From: Meconema thalassinum
Lineage: Eukaryota; Arthropoda; Insecta; Orthoptera; Tettigoniidae
Length of the DNA stretch: 64,000 bases
NCBI GenBank assembly: GCA_946902985.2
Contig: OX336388.2
Span: 124,101,894-124,165,893, forward strand
Direction of reading: 5' to 3'
Part shown: positions 1 to 12,800 of the stretch, in pieces
Numbering within the stretch: the first letter of the stretch is position 1
Layout: each line of letters opens with the position of its first letter
Made by a program: the position numbers and the translations under genes
Notes under the pieces: generated by a model
Database searches by the model: none
What the model was told of the DNA's origin: nothing
What the model saw: only the letters and a program-made list of their open reading frames with translations

Positions 1-376
1 ATCAATACATACAGTATAATGCGCGCTTAAGGGGGTCAAAGGGCACTCTAGAATTTTTTCACGCAATTTTCACATGTTAGTGTGGTACGAAAGGTCTTTT
101 TCACCCGACTATAAAGGGTCTCCGAAACCCACATTTAAAGGCCCTTAAATTAACAGTGCCTGTGATATTCCCAGAAAACTAACTTCGCTCTGCTATACCT
201 ATGAAGGAATGACAAGCCCCTTAACCACTGCACCAGTAGCTGAATTGATGAAGTCTGATTATTCATACCAAGGATAAATCAGTCATAGCATTCATGATTG
301 AGATTTTGCTAAGTATACTCTTTACAACTAGAATATTTGAGGGTGAAGCCGCGACGGGTAATGCTAGTTTAATATA

Positions 377-1293
377 CAGGGTGCGGCAGAAATAACTGAC
401 GAATTTCAAACGTAAATAACACAGCTAGGCAACACAATATTCACAAATTTACTGCGCAGTTTAAAAGAGCAGTGTTTGCCATTTTTGTTACATAGATTGG
501 AGCGGCAGATCTATCACCTGTATTGGCCACAGCGCTTAAGCAGGTGTTATTGTCGATATGCGCGCAGCCTGGGAGAACACGTGCATCGCCTCGTCAGGGC
601 TAGTCAGTCGCTAGCATGGCGGGGAGTGGTGAGCAGTGAGGTTTCGTGACTGAAACGTATACTTCAAAAATGCTGACTCTGTTACCACAACACAGCGTTT
701 ATTTCGTAGACACTTTAGGTTACATAGACATGCGAAAGGTCCAAGCAGGAATACCTTTCTGGTATGGGTGAATAATTTGAGAGGAACTGGTTCAAGTGTT
801 AAAACGAAACCGCCTGGTAGGCCTCATAGCGTTACAACACCAGAGAATATCCGTGCAGTGAGACATGCCTTTACGCAATCTCCTCAGAGAGATGTTTCCA
901 GAACGTTTAATCTCCTTACGGGGTGACGTTCCTTGGCCAGCCCGTTCCCCTGATCTCGCCACTTGCGATTTCTTTCTCTGGGGATACCTGAAAACTTGCG
1001 TCTTCCAACGTAAGCCCCGAACACTGCACGACCTGAAAGTTGCTATCTGTGAGGAAATCAAGGCTAGACATGACTAGGAGGGTCATGCGGAATTTCAGGC
1101 AGAGGCTTCAGAAATGCATCGAAAGGGGCGGTCGACATTTGGATGACATTATTTTCAATACCTAATGTGTATGTGTATATGATGCAAATGGCAAACATTG
1201 CTCTTTTAAACTGTGAAATAAATTTGTGAATATCGTGTTGCGTTGCTGTGTTATTTACGTTTGAAATTCGTCAGTTATTTCTGCCGCACCCTG
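377..1293 (+). mobile_element. mariner-like transposon, internally deleted
   Basis: About 110-bp inverted repeats, starting cagggtgcggcagaaataac and ending gttatttctgccgcaccctg, are flanked by TA target duplications. Between them the N-terminal part of a transposase (NLRGTGSSVKTKPPGRPHSV) is joined near 898 to its C-terminal part (WPARSPDLATCDFFLWGYLK, the last DDE region). The middle of the catalytic domain is missing, so the copy is non-autonomous. The bases before 377 hold nothing I recognise. Confidence 0.85.
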
Positions 1294-1349
1294 TATTTGA
1301 AAGCTTTTCCATTTTTTATTTAAAACAATTTTTGTAAGGATATCCATTT

Positions 1350-2534
1350 CTTTTTGGCTTTGTTAACTAGTTTTAAGATTTAATATCAATCACACTGAGG
1401 AAGGTATCAATGAAATACCGAAACATGTACGATTAATAATGTAATAAAACGTTTCTTTACTGTTTGACTAGACGGTTTTAATGAGATAATACTATCAGTC
1501 AACACGGTTATTGATTATTACCATTGTCATAATGGTCAATGTTTACGCATTTTATGTTAATGAGAGATGAATGTAAGTTCAATTTCAAGTACAGTGAAAC
1601 CTCTCTAAAAGACCACCCCCTATTAAGAGACCACCCCTCTTAAAGACCGATTTTTCTTGGAACCGATATAAAACCTCATAAGGTCAATGTATTTGTTACC
1701 TCTATTTAAGGACCACACCTCTCCCCGACCAAAGGCAAGGCATTTTCTCAGTCTGACCTTTTTCAAAAGACTACTTCTCGTCTGCTTTCCCATTGGAGAT
1801 GGTGATGAGGGTGATGATGTAAACAATGGCTCTGTTGGCACAGAACTTTAGAACAAGTGTTATGTAACGTATAAAAAATACAAAAAATGGCTCTCCAAGG
1901 AGATTGTTCGAACCCAGAACAAATTAATGGACTTTCTAACTCACTCAGATACATTCTAGAAAGTGAAATTGTTACAAAAAAGATGTGCTAATCTGAAACA
2001 GAGATCAATTCGTGACTTTTTTAAATGACAGAGCTCAGAAAATAACTAATTGTAATTAATTTGTACTAAATGTGAACCAATGCAGATGAATTGTAATCTT
2101 ATGTGTTCCAACTGTACTTGATTAATAATGCAAGTATACAATTATTTTTATGCCTACCCCTATTAAGAGACCACCCCTCTAAAAGACCAGTTTTCCATGG
2201 AACCATCACTGGTCTCTTAATCGAGGTTTCACTGTAGTTCCAACTTTGGCTACCAGATGCCACTGTCAACAACCAGCAGCGAACATTGGAACTTTTAGAG
2301 CGTTTCTCACCAAATAACCTACAAATTTAGCTACACACTACCAATTGTAGAGGTAGGTTCTGTTTCATGGTATAAAATCTATAACATGGGCCTGCAGGCT
2401 TTACTTCCCCTCCGAAGGAAGGCGTACTGAAGAATTTTAACGCTCTTAAAAATCCGATGACTTCGGCCGGGTTTGAACCCGCGACCTTGTGCATAGCAGT
2501 CGAGCATGTTACCGATTACGCCACCGAAGCCGCT
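1350..2534 (-). mobile_element. SINE-D (tRNA-derived) interrupted by a Tigger-like MITE
   Basis: The 13-bp direct repeat taaggatatccat occurs at 1337-1349 and 2535-2547. At the right is a tRNA-like head on the minus strand: agcggcttcggtggcgtaat (box A region) and gcgggttcaaaccc (box B). The body matches copies at 24.3, 36.7 and 59.8 kb until the MITE at 1592-2234. It continues left of the MITE and ends with a retroelement-like tail containing gaaacatgta, unlike the other copies. Confidence 0.72.
1592..2234 (+). mobile_element. Tigger/pogo-like MITE, family 1 (643 bp)
   Basis: The terminal inverted repeats cagtgaaacctctctaaaag and rattaagag-gaggtttcactg are flanked by TA. Near 1985-2027 the plus strand encodes a transposase C-terminal remnant (CANLKQRSIRDFFK), typical of Tigger/jerky proteins. 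The element sits inside SINE-D, whose sequence resumes on both sides. Confidence 0.8.
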
Positions 2535-2590
2535 TAAGGATATCCATACTGTACTTAATGTTTATGCCAACTGGAGTAAATCTTGCAAGC

Positions 2591-3483
2591 AGTGTAGGAC
2601 TAAAAGACTGGATACCAGCACAAGTTGGATTACATCAAGGGTCTGCGTTGAGCCCATATATCTTCAATCTAGTCATCGATGTAATATCAGAAGCGGTTAG
2701 AGAGCAAGCTCCCTGGTGTATGATGTTCGCTGATGATATTGTGTTATGTAGCACCAACAAGGATGAGCTGGAAATGAGACTGGAGAATATTGGAGAAAAG
2801 CTTTGGAAGACAGAGGGATGAAAATCAATAGGAAGAAAACGGAGTACATGTCCCTAGGAGGACGAAGACTTGAAGAAAGTCGATAACTTTAACTACTTAG
2901 GATCAGTAGTGTCCATTGATGGCAATTCAGACATGGCAATAGCCCATAGAGTGCAGGTAGGATGGATGAACTGGAAAAGGGCATCAGGTGTACTGTGTGA
3001 TAGAAGAATAAATCTGAAGACTAAAGGAATGGTGTATAAATCAGTAGTGAGATCAGCAATGATTTATGGAGCAGAGACATGGGCACCGACTAAGGCACAT
3101 TGTAAGGCAATGGATGTGGCTGAAATGAAAATGTTAAGAATGATTTGTTGCGTCACCAGAAAGGATAGAATCAGAAACGAGAGAATAAGAGATAGTGTTA
3201 AAATGACGGATATATCAAAGAAAGTTCAAGAGGGAAGACTACAGTGGTATGGACATGTCATGAGAAGGGAGGACACTTACGTTGGCAAGAGAATGACAGA
3301 AATGGTCGTGGGAGGCGCCAGAGGAAGGGGAAGACCACGAAGAAGATGGAGGGACTGCATATGCGAAGACTTGAGAGAGAAACATCTAAGGGAAGAGGAC
3401 GTATGGGACCGAGGAAAATGGAGAAGACTTGCCAGGAACGTCGACCCCACTTGAGTGGGAAAAGACAATGGAAAAGAAGAAGA
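2591..3483 (+). mobile_element. 5'-truncated non-LTR retrotransposon (RT C-terminal part)
   Basis: A reverse transcriptase remnant: GLHQGSALSPYIFNLVID, the catalytic box FADDIVLC, the YLGSVVSIDG block, YGAETW, then the usual GRLQWYGHVMRRED and RGRGRPRRRW tail. The two open segments (to 2821 and from 2870) are in different frames, so it is broken. It ends in an (aag)n tail and is flanked by the 15-bp duplication agtaaatcttgcaag at 2576-2590 and 3484-3498. It lies in the Set1 intron just after the SET exon donor. Confidence 0.85.
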
Positions 3484-3567
3484 AGTAAATCTTGCAAGGA
3501 AATAAGACTGGTTGTCTCATCATTGTCAAAAACAATTGAAAGAAACTACCCACAAGTAAATACTTAC

Positions 3568-3825
3568 ATTGCAACTGTGGTTGATGAACCTCGCCAAGTT
3601 ACCACACTTGGTAGCATCGATGATGGTGTCCACGTCGATCCTGAAGAGATAGGAGCTGCCGATGCCTGTCGCTTCGTAGTGCCTCTCTCTGAGATCGGCC
3701 ACAACAGGCCTGATCATCTGACCTACGTACTCGATCACCATCTCATCCGCTGCAATCGGTTCCATGGCAAACAACCCCCAGTCGTGGATAGCTGACTTGG
3801 CAAACTTCAGTTGCTTCTTACGGAA
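3568..3825 (-). CDS. Set1: Set1 exon: SET catalytic domain, first two thirds
   Basis: The exon has 86 codons, phase 0 at both ends. The acceptor is tttttgcccccacag before TTCCGTAAG (FRKKQLKF) and the donor is AAT followed by gtaagtattt. It encodes the SET-N/SET-I part: [30 protein letters not shown], then [17 protein letters not shown]. The NHSCN motif contributes to the S-adenosylmethionine and catalytic pocket in this family. The reading after NHSCN runs into intron. The continuation (PNCYAK, the YDYKF strand and the post-SET zinc cysteines) was not found between 1 and 3567 and probably lies left of the window. A truncated LINE ends only about 80 nt downstream of this donor. Confidence 0.96.
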
Positions 3826-6800
3826 CTGTGGGGGCAAAAAATATTGATTATAGCAACTGCTACAGAATAGTAAACTTACATGCTCCTACATTCCTCAAAC
3901 TATACAGATATGATCGGCTCATGACAAGGAACACCCAAATTTTGTGAATGTTCATCAGCTGTTATGTTGCATAATGGTAGAAGTAAAGGCAGTTGCCATA
4001 AAATACATGTGGTTAACAACTGTATTACAGACCAAAAGAGTCTTTTTTCTTTTAGAAACTTGTGTGAATTGGATGCTTTGTGTATAGAGCGTTTTATATG
4101 CAAAGAACGAAGGAAGAGATTTGTCTTTGGTACCATATTTCCTATATTTTGGAATGTAGTGACTCATTTTGGATCTGTACTGACTGAGGGTTTACACTAA
4201 ACAGTTCACCTAGTGTTCATGATGTTTATTAGCAGTTCACAGCACAAAACCGACCTGACCGCAGGCTTTTTTCACAACTTTTCCATACATTTTCAACAAA
4301 CAGCCCAATTGAGGACTGGAAACCTCATCAAATTTTCTAAATGGAACGTCTATATTCCCGATAAAACTCAAAGATAAATTTTGGAAAGTATCAACACCAC
4401 AAGGATAAGCACCAATAAAATTGTTAACCGGTTAAATGTAACAATTTAAGCATTTTAAAATCATGTCATGAAATCATCAATTCAATAATTTTTCTACCAT
4501 CGTGAATCTGCAACAGAAAGACATGAAAGATAGCAGCCGCATTCAAGTGGATTTTTATATACAAACAATCAGTTTTAAACATATTAGTAAAAACAGTGAC
4601 AGTCTTGTTCCCCTCAACTAAGTAGATGATGGAAATTATTTCAATAATCTTCTAATAATTTTATTTACAGCCTAAAAAAAGAAAAAAGTGTATTTCAAAT
4701 TTTATGAGAAAACATAAATAATGCCAACCTTCAAAGTTCCAGCACCAGCCATTCTATTAAACAATTACAAACAATTTAAAATTGTAAATAAATTTAAATA
4801 TGTTGGTGAAATTCACACTTGGAATTCCAATTAAAAATCATCAATAGAAAGAAAAACATTTAAATTTTAAAAATTACACAGTGAATTACTTGGCCAACAT
4901 GCAAGAAGAAATCTCTTTTGATAAATGCTAAATTTCAACATTACTGTTCTGTTGTTAAACCTGAAGCGACTTATGCTTGTGAAACACTATTTAAATTAAA
5001 CACCAACTCAACGACAGATCAACTGCAGAAGGTTGACAGAAAGATAATCAGAACAACGATTACCGTATATACTCGAATACCACCCGCACATTTTTAAACA
5101 AAATCGGACGTGAAAAATTGGGGTGCGGGTCTTATTTGAGTCATCCTGATTTTAAAGATTTAAATTGCCCGCCACGCGCGATATTGGGTGTTGCGAGTAT
5201 CCGCTAGATGGTGCTAGCCTTCTTCCGGCTATCACTTTGTTTTACCGTAAGCAGGCGGCGTCATAGTGTCTCGCGCACGTGTCGCGCACGTTTTCCGAGT
5301 GTAAACATGAGTTGTACGAAGCGTTTGCGGTCGTTCAATGTGAGGGAGAAGCTGGAAGCTGAAGTTATTGGAAATCGTGCCCGGTAGGAAATATGATATT
5401 GACTAGTCATGTATTCGTGATTGAGCGGGATGACGTCTATGCTACAACCACTGGATGTCTGCGTGAACCGCCCGCTCAAAGCAGCCTTGAAACAGCTGTA
5501 TACGGAGCAGATGGCGGCCGATAAGCACACACTGACTCCAACTGGTCGTATTCAGCACCCGGAAGTTCAGCTGCTATGTTCGTGCATTTTGACGGCATGG
5601 AGTCGTATCTCGGGAGATCTCATACGGAAGAGCTTCAAGAAATGTAGTATTTCGAATGTTATGGATGTCAGTGATGACGACATTTAGTGAGATGGTGATA
5701 AAAGTTCTGAAGTTGGTACTTCTGATGACGATGAATGAAGTGTTTGTGTACTTTTATTTGTATTTTTAATCGTTTGATGTGTGTTATTTTAGGACGACTT
5801 CAATACTGTTGGAAACTCATCATCATCATCATCATTTCCCCTTATCCAGCTCCTGCCGGGTCGGGGTATTTATGGCACTTCTCCACTTTCCTCTTTCCTT
5901 CCACCATTCTTCTTCCACGATCTTGTCCCAGTCCAGATTTCTTTTTCTTACGCTGTTCTTCACTGAATCAATCCACCTTGTTCTAGGTCTTCCTCTTGCT
6001 CTCTTACCCTTGCACTTCGCCTCCAGCATCTGTCTTGGTATTCTATTTTCCTCCATCCTCTTTACATGTCCAAACCACCTTAGTTTATTCTTCTCAATTC
6101 TCTCATTTAGTTTTCCCATCCCAACTTCCTTCCTAACATCTTCATTCCTCACTCTGTCTTTCCTTGTCTTTCCTATCATACTTCTTAGGAATTTCATTTC
6201 ACTGGCTTGGATTCTACTCTCTTGCCTGCTTGTCAGGGTCCAAGTCTCAGCTGCATAAGTTAATATGGGTACATAGTACATTTTATACATTACCTCCTTG
6301 CTTTTCCTTGGTACTTCCTCATCCCAAACAAGTTTTCTTACACTTTGATAGAATGCATTGCTCTGCTGTACCCTCCTGCCAATCTCCATGTCCAACCTAC
6401 CAGTTTGCATCAATTCACTTCCTAGGTATTTGAACGTGTCCACAATTTCCAAACTCTGACTTCCAATTTTCACAGTGCCCTTTCCTTGTCTTTCCCCTCT
6501 TGTCATCAGCATGGTCTTGCTTTTCTCTATACTGATTTTCAGGCTATACTTCTGAATATTTTCGTTCAGTGCATCTAGTTGTTTTTGCACTTCTTCGGTG
6601 TTCCTTCCCCAGACCACAATATCGTCTGCAAATAATAGTAACTTCATTTCTTTATGTCCATATGCTTCCTTTGTTTCCTTTACAATTTCATCCATCCCCA
6701 TTATGAACAAGAGGGGTGACAGCACACTCCCCTGTCTTAGTCCAGTCTTGTTCCTAAACCAATCTGTCTTTCCAACTGGGGTCAGTACCCTGCTAACACA

Positions 6801-9800
6801 GTTGTTGTACATTGCTTGCACCATTTCCAACATTTCACTTCCCAGTCTCTTCTTAACCATGGTTTCCCATACCTTCTCTCTGGGGACACTATCATATGCC
6901 TTTTCTAGGTCTATGAAAGTCATGATCAAATCCTCTCCATATTCCCAGTTCTTTTCCATCACCTGCCTCTGGAAACTATTTTGGATAAATGCTATTCTGT
7001 TTATTTTTAAGCCTCCGTGGCTTAGGCGGCAGCACGCCGGCCTCTCACCCCTGGTTCCGTGGTTCAAATCCCGGTCACTCCATGTGAGATCTGTGCTGGA
7101 CAAAACGGAGGCAGACAGGTTTTTCTCCGGGTACTCCGGATTTCCCTGTCAAAATTTCATTCCAGCAACACACTCCACAATCATTTCATTTCATCTGTCA
7201 TTCATTTAATCATTGCCCCAGAGGAGTGCGTCAGGCCTCGGCAGCCGGCACAGTTCATATCCTCGCCGCTAGATGGGGGCTTCATTCATTCCATACCTGA
7301 CCCGGTCGGAGACTGGAAGCAGGCTGTGGATTTTCATTTTTCTATTCTGTTTATTTAGTTAAGATTGTACATAATTTTGAGTAAATTTTTTTTTTTTTAA
7401 TTTTGTTCTTTAAAATCAGGGTGCGGGTCTTATTCGGGGGCGGGTCGTATTCGAGTAAATATGGTAATAAAATCGCCGGATGGACAATGGAGATTGTTGC
7501 CTAATGCAGTTATCTACCGGGAAAGTGACTCAATAATAGACACGTCGAGGAAAAGGAGAATTGCCTTTTTCTGTCATTTATCGAGATTCCATGGCAATAG
7601 ACTGCTAAATCAACTATTTAACTACTTTTGGAAATATAAAACAAATAATAAGGTTCAAAGAAGTTCAAAATGATAAGTTAGTTGAATATTACATTGCAAC
7701 AAATTGAAAATAGAGAAGAAAAAAGGATTCTGAAGAACAAACATACTGTATAAGAGTTACACTGAAAATTAATCAACGAAAACAATAAGTCATATCTGAC
7801 GAGGAAAGAGCAGCCAGAATGAAGAGATTTTGGGAGAGGAGGAAGATAACAGCTAAATTCCCTGTCAGTCCATAGGGGACTTAATGTATTTGGTTTGATT
7901 TAAGTGCTCTAATATGTGCATAACCTATATAAATAAATAATAGCCTCACCCCATCATTAAACAGGATGGATTTTCTAGTAATATGCAATGTAATTCATAC
8001 ATGTAAAGGACATAACTTTTAAAATGTTCATACTCAGGGTTGTTACAAGACCAAGATTTGCATTTCCCCTGACTTTTCCCTGACTTAAGATCCCATTTTT
8101 CCTGACTTTTCCCTGACCACCAATAATTTATTCTGATCACCGTATGTACATATTTTAAAAATAAAACCCATCGAATTGACCAAACGATAGTTACTGTATT
8201 ACATCTTCGAATCGCACAACATACGGTGATTAAATTTTTTATTTTTATTTAAACACACGTCCATGCTAACTTTTTTCCAACTACTGTATTGCACGAGATA
8301 TGTAAGCTACCTCATACAGAAAAAGAGTTTCTTTTCAGAGATCGTAAAGAAAAGGCTTAAAGAAAGAATTTTATCAAAAAGCTAATTTTAAGAATTAGCC
8401 CAGTTTTAGATGGCATGAGCACTTCAGAAGGCATGAAAAAAACTGGCTTCATCTGACTTTTTTAAATAAATTAATTGGTTATGCTAAAAAAACACTACAA
8501 ATAAATTTAAAAAAATGGATTCAAGGAACTTAATTTTTAACTTCTTTCTTTGTCAGTACACTCAGTTCACAATGAAACTTCTTACATTCAAAAAGTTATT
8601 GCAATTGTCATAACTAATGACTTAAAACTATGGCCTAATAGTCAAATAATACGATGGGTAAATAACATACATGGCACGGATCCTTTCAAAATTATTGCTA
8701 AGGTACGAAAGAAATTAAAAATAGGTAATCAAAAAAAAGGCACAACGAAACCATTTAATTGGATTCAAAAGCTATCGGACTTATTTACATCGATTGACTC
8801 CAAAAGCCCTTTTCATTGTCTACGAAGCAAACAAGTACTGCACGGACCCACAGACAACACAGAAAGACACTTGTAACCTTTTACGTCTTACGATTGCGCC
8901 ATGACTGACATCAATACGCGATCTAGGTGACACTAAGTCTGGTATGGCACAGATTCTTTGATACCTTATACTATACTGATCAAAATTGAAGAACAAAAGG
9001 AATGGTTTGAAACTTAAAAGCTTTAACGGACGCCTGACGTACACTAGAAAGACCTTACATCGTGACACAAGTTTTGTGCCCGTAAGATCTTATTGCTATA
9101 ATTACTAACACTTAAAATACATAAACAATACTGAGAAAAAAAAGAGTGATAGTCAGTCTGAAAGACTAGACTTTATATCATTTTAAATGCTACAATTACT
9201 GCAAATGCTGAAAAATGCTGGGTGAAAGCCTCATGATCATGCAGCGAACTGCATGAACTCAAACTCCATTAGCAAGTGCAAACCAAGGTCAAAGGAGGTA
9301 GCTGGCTGGATGACGTCACGCTCACCGGGGCGCGCGCGGAGCTCAAGCGGTACTATGACGTCACACACCTCAGTGCATTCTCGGTACATTTCGTCCTGTC
9401 GCCGTAACGTAACGCCAGATCTCAGCATAAGGACGAAGTCGACAAGCTCATTTAAAATGATAAAATATAGACATCGAAAACACAAAATTTAGTGACTGAT
9501 ACTGGTAAAGAAATCGATGGACTAAAACAGGAAATAATACACGCATTTGGCTCGGAGTATACACATTCTTAGCGAAAGTAAGTACGATCACATTTTGAAA
9601 ATCTAACGCACTAGCTTCAAAACTTTTGTTGCATACATCTATTTGAATAACTCTCTACAAGTAGCCACTGTTTAGCACTTTAAAACGTTCTTCAATATCA
9701 TTTAGTTCGGCTTCTTTTTCTAACATCAATTTGACTCTTTTGGTTTTCAACTCTTTTACCTCGTCTTGCTCTCTTCTGTTTTTTTTAGCCTCGTTTTCTA

Positions 9801-12800
9801 TTCTTTTCGGCTGCCCTCTCCTTAAGCGCATTTTCATATTCTGAAAAAGCATGCCTCGCCTTAACGAGCATTTCTTTGGTGACAGTCACTTTACCTAACT
9901 CTCCCTCGGATTGAACACCATCGTACACTCGTCTGAGGCCTATGAGAGAACGTTCGAGCTGATTTTCGACTATCATCTCTGTATTAGTAGATCAAGCATA
10001 GGTGCTATGCCGAAGGTACACGAAGCTAAACTTTGGCGAACGGAACACGGACGATATGAAAGGGGACGCGAGGAGGATGGTGCATGTGGAGTAGAAGCTT
10101 TGGCCCCGAACAAGCGCGATTCCCGACGAAACGCGACCGACTTGGGCAAGGGAGAGTGGAGGAAAGAGTGTAGTGGGGACAAACGACGAGAATGAGTATC
10201 GAGAGCAGCAGGGCTACCGCAATGTGTTCCCTTCTTGATCTCTGTCCTCTATTTTACAATTTTAGCATTTTGCAGCCCTAACTCGACAACGCGAAGGAGC
10301 TTTGCGCTAAAGGCAAATAGACAGATTCACGCTCCAGCATGTATTATTTTATTTTTAAAAATTAAAAAGTTCCCTGACCTTGCACAAAATTTCCCTGACA
10401 TTTCCCCGACTTCCATGACCGGAATTTTTTTCACTGACTTTTCCCTGACTTCCCTGACCTGTAACAGTCCTGTTGTATACACATCTACAATTATTGTATA
10501 AATTTTAGAAACACATATTGTCATTAGTCTGTAAGAGTTGACGATTTTAGCGAATCTTTCAAATGTGTTTTTAAGGAATGTCTGAATGTTTTTTGACGTG
10601 TTCATTTTTAAGAGGCTTCTACGACTCAAGCAGATCAAAAAGTCCAGTTCACAGGGGATGTGATATATCCAGGCATTCAGTCACCAACGTATTAACCTTT
10701 TGCACTCCTATGCTGAGTGGGGTTCGACATTAAAATATTTAACTTCCGCTCCGATGTAGAGTCCCACACGACATGATGATTGCTTGTACTCACAGCGCTC
10801 GTATGACCTCTGTGCTGTATTGCAGTATTGTGTAGCCGTCTAGTAGTCTCCGAGAGAACACCTATCGCTATTTACTAATTTTTCGGGAATTGTAATGAAT
10901 TTTTAACCTTAGTTATTCTTGAATGCTTATGACAGTTTTACTGATGATATAGATTGAATGTAAACACGGCGTCTGCTTCATCTCCACTCACGGAACTGGA
11001 TATTTTAGAACAGTTAGTGGACAGTGATAGTTACGATGATCAACCAACATCTGACGTGGAAATATATTTCGTATAAATAGTTATAATAATAAACCCTGGC
11101 ATTACAGCCCATGAAAGGCCTAGGCCTATCAAGCGACCGCTGCCCATCCATTTAGCCAGCAGATATTGGGGTGACGCGTGGTCAGCGCATCGGGTCTCCT
11201 CGGCTGCTAATCTTGGTTTTCGTGTCCGGGGCGCTGCCTCACTGTCAGCCAGCTACTCAATTGTCCTCACGAGGCTGAGTTCAGCCCTTTCCAGCCCTCA
11301 CATCATTTTCTAGAATCTCTGACGGAGCCGGGAATCGAACCCGGGGCCTTGGGGGAGAGGCTCGTGCGCTATACCAACACCACGGGGCCGACTATATTTC
11401 GTATTTTGTGTTAGATTGTTTTGTAGTGTTCACTTCCTACTGCTGTTCATAGTGCGAAAATTAATTAGGAGTGGAGCAGTTAGTTACTGTTGTTTTAAGG
11501 GCAGGAACTACGAGGTCATCTGCCCCTTGGGAGTGGAGCAGGAAGCATACGCTAAGGGTAATGGAGGGACCCCCACAGGAGTGACGAACTGCGCGCCACC
11601 TCCCGGTGTCCGGGCGGGGACACCAAGAGCCCGCCGATAAGCCTAGCTTGGTGTCCTAGGCGAAACCCCACACAAGACACGGCACAAACCTAGAAGAATT
11701 GCTGAGTTTTAATTCACCGGCCGTGAAAGCCAATATACCATCTTTTTGGAAGCCTTCATAGGGAGGTTAAGGCTGCTTGAGCTTTTAGTTCTCGTAGTCA
11801 AGTGGTGCAGTTGCACCTTATATAAAGGGAGGTGGCGCGCAGTTCGTCACTCCTGTGGGGGTCCGGGCGGGGACACCAAGAGCCCGCCGATGAGCCTAGC
11901 TTGGTGTCCTAGGCGAAACCCCACACAAGACACGGCACAAACCTAGAAGAATTGCTGAGTTTTAATTCACCGGCCGTGAAAGCCAATATACCATCTTTTT
12001 GGAAGCCTTCATAGGGAGGTTAAGGCTGCTTGAGCTTTTAGTTCTCGTAGTCAAGTGGTGCAGTTGCACCTTATATAAAGGGAGGTGGCGCGCAGTTCGT
12101 CACTCCTGTGGGGGTCCGGGCGGGGACACCAAGAGCCCGCCGATGAGCCTAGCTTGGTGTCCTAGGCGAAACCCCACACAAGACACGGCACAAACCTAGA
12201 AGAATTGCTGAGTTTTAATTCACCGGCCGTGAAAGCCAATATCCCATCTTTTTGGAAGCCTTCATAGGGAGGTTAAGGCTGCTTGAGCTTTTAGTTCTCG
12301 TAGTCAAGTGGTGCAGTTGCACCTCATATAAAGGGAGGTGGAACGCAGTTCGTCACTCCTGTGGGGGTCCGGGCGGGGACACCAAGAGCCCGCCGATGAG
12401 CCTAGCTTGGTGTCCTAGGCGAAACCCCACACAAGACACGGCACAAACCTAGAAGAATTGCTGAGTTTTAAATAGGACTATTCTTCTTCTTCTTTATAAT
12501 TTAGGGTCTTCTGAGGACTGGTGTATTTCTTGGAATACACCTTTAGTTAGAGTTAGCAGTCACTGCTCTTTGCTTTTCTCTTTTCATTAGTTCTTTTATT
12601 TCCCTTCTGGCAGACACCAACAGTGACCCTTTATGTATTCCCTTTTCTTTGACTATGTACTTATTAGAGCCGGGCAAAAAGCTCTTGAGTTCCGATCGGT
12701 CTCGTTGGACGAGAATAAAATACGGAAATGATGGTTCCGGAACTGGTATTACCGATAATGTGGGCTCGATAACGATTATTCTCGACATTATCGCCCGTTC

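Larger units (their letters stand above)
5063..7464 (+). mobile_element. pogo-like transposon copy 1, carrying a LINE and a SINE
   Basis: The termini (ccgtatatactcgaatacc at left, cgtattcgagtaaatatgg at right) are flanked by TA. The left part encodes the start of a transposase ([20 protein letters not shown]). It then jumps to a pogo/Tigger C-terminal piece at 5421-5687 ([37 protein letters not shown]), so most of the DDE domain is deleted. A second copy at 17473-18351 lacks the LINE (5818-6969) and SINE (7007-7341) inserted here, which proves their boundaries. Confidence 0.85.
8035..10472. mobile_element. hAT-like element with ttccctgac subterminal repeats
   Basis: The ends cagggttgttacaag and ctgtaacagtcctg form a short imperfect inverted repeat. 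Next to each end the motif ttccctgac or tttcccctgac occurs several times. Inside, on the minus strand at 9655-9976, is a frameshifted coiled-coil remnant ([34 protein letters not shown], then [16 protein letters not shown]). Proteins of this kind accompany some insect transposons, but I cannot name the family. The 8-bp flanks match only partly. Confidence 0.5.

Noticed and set aside
2870..3454. Host gene encoding an RT-like protein
   Set aside because: It is a 5'-truncated LINE with target duplications and a frame break, not a host gene.
1..3567. Last Set1 exon (PNCYAK to post-SET)
   Set aside because: I looked on the minus strand for this conserved segment and did not find it; it is probably left of the window.
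11746..12452. Three identical 66-codon frames
   Set aside because: They repeat with the 253-bp tandem unit and have no homology to a protein family.
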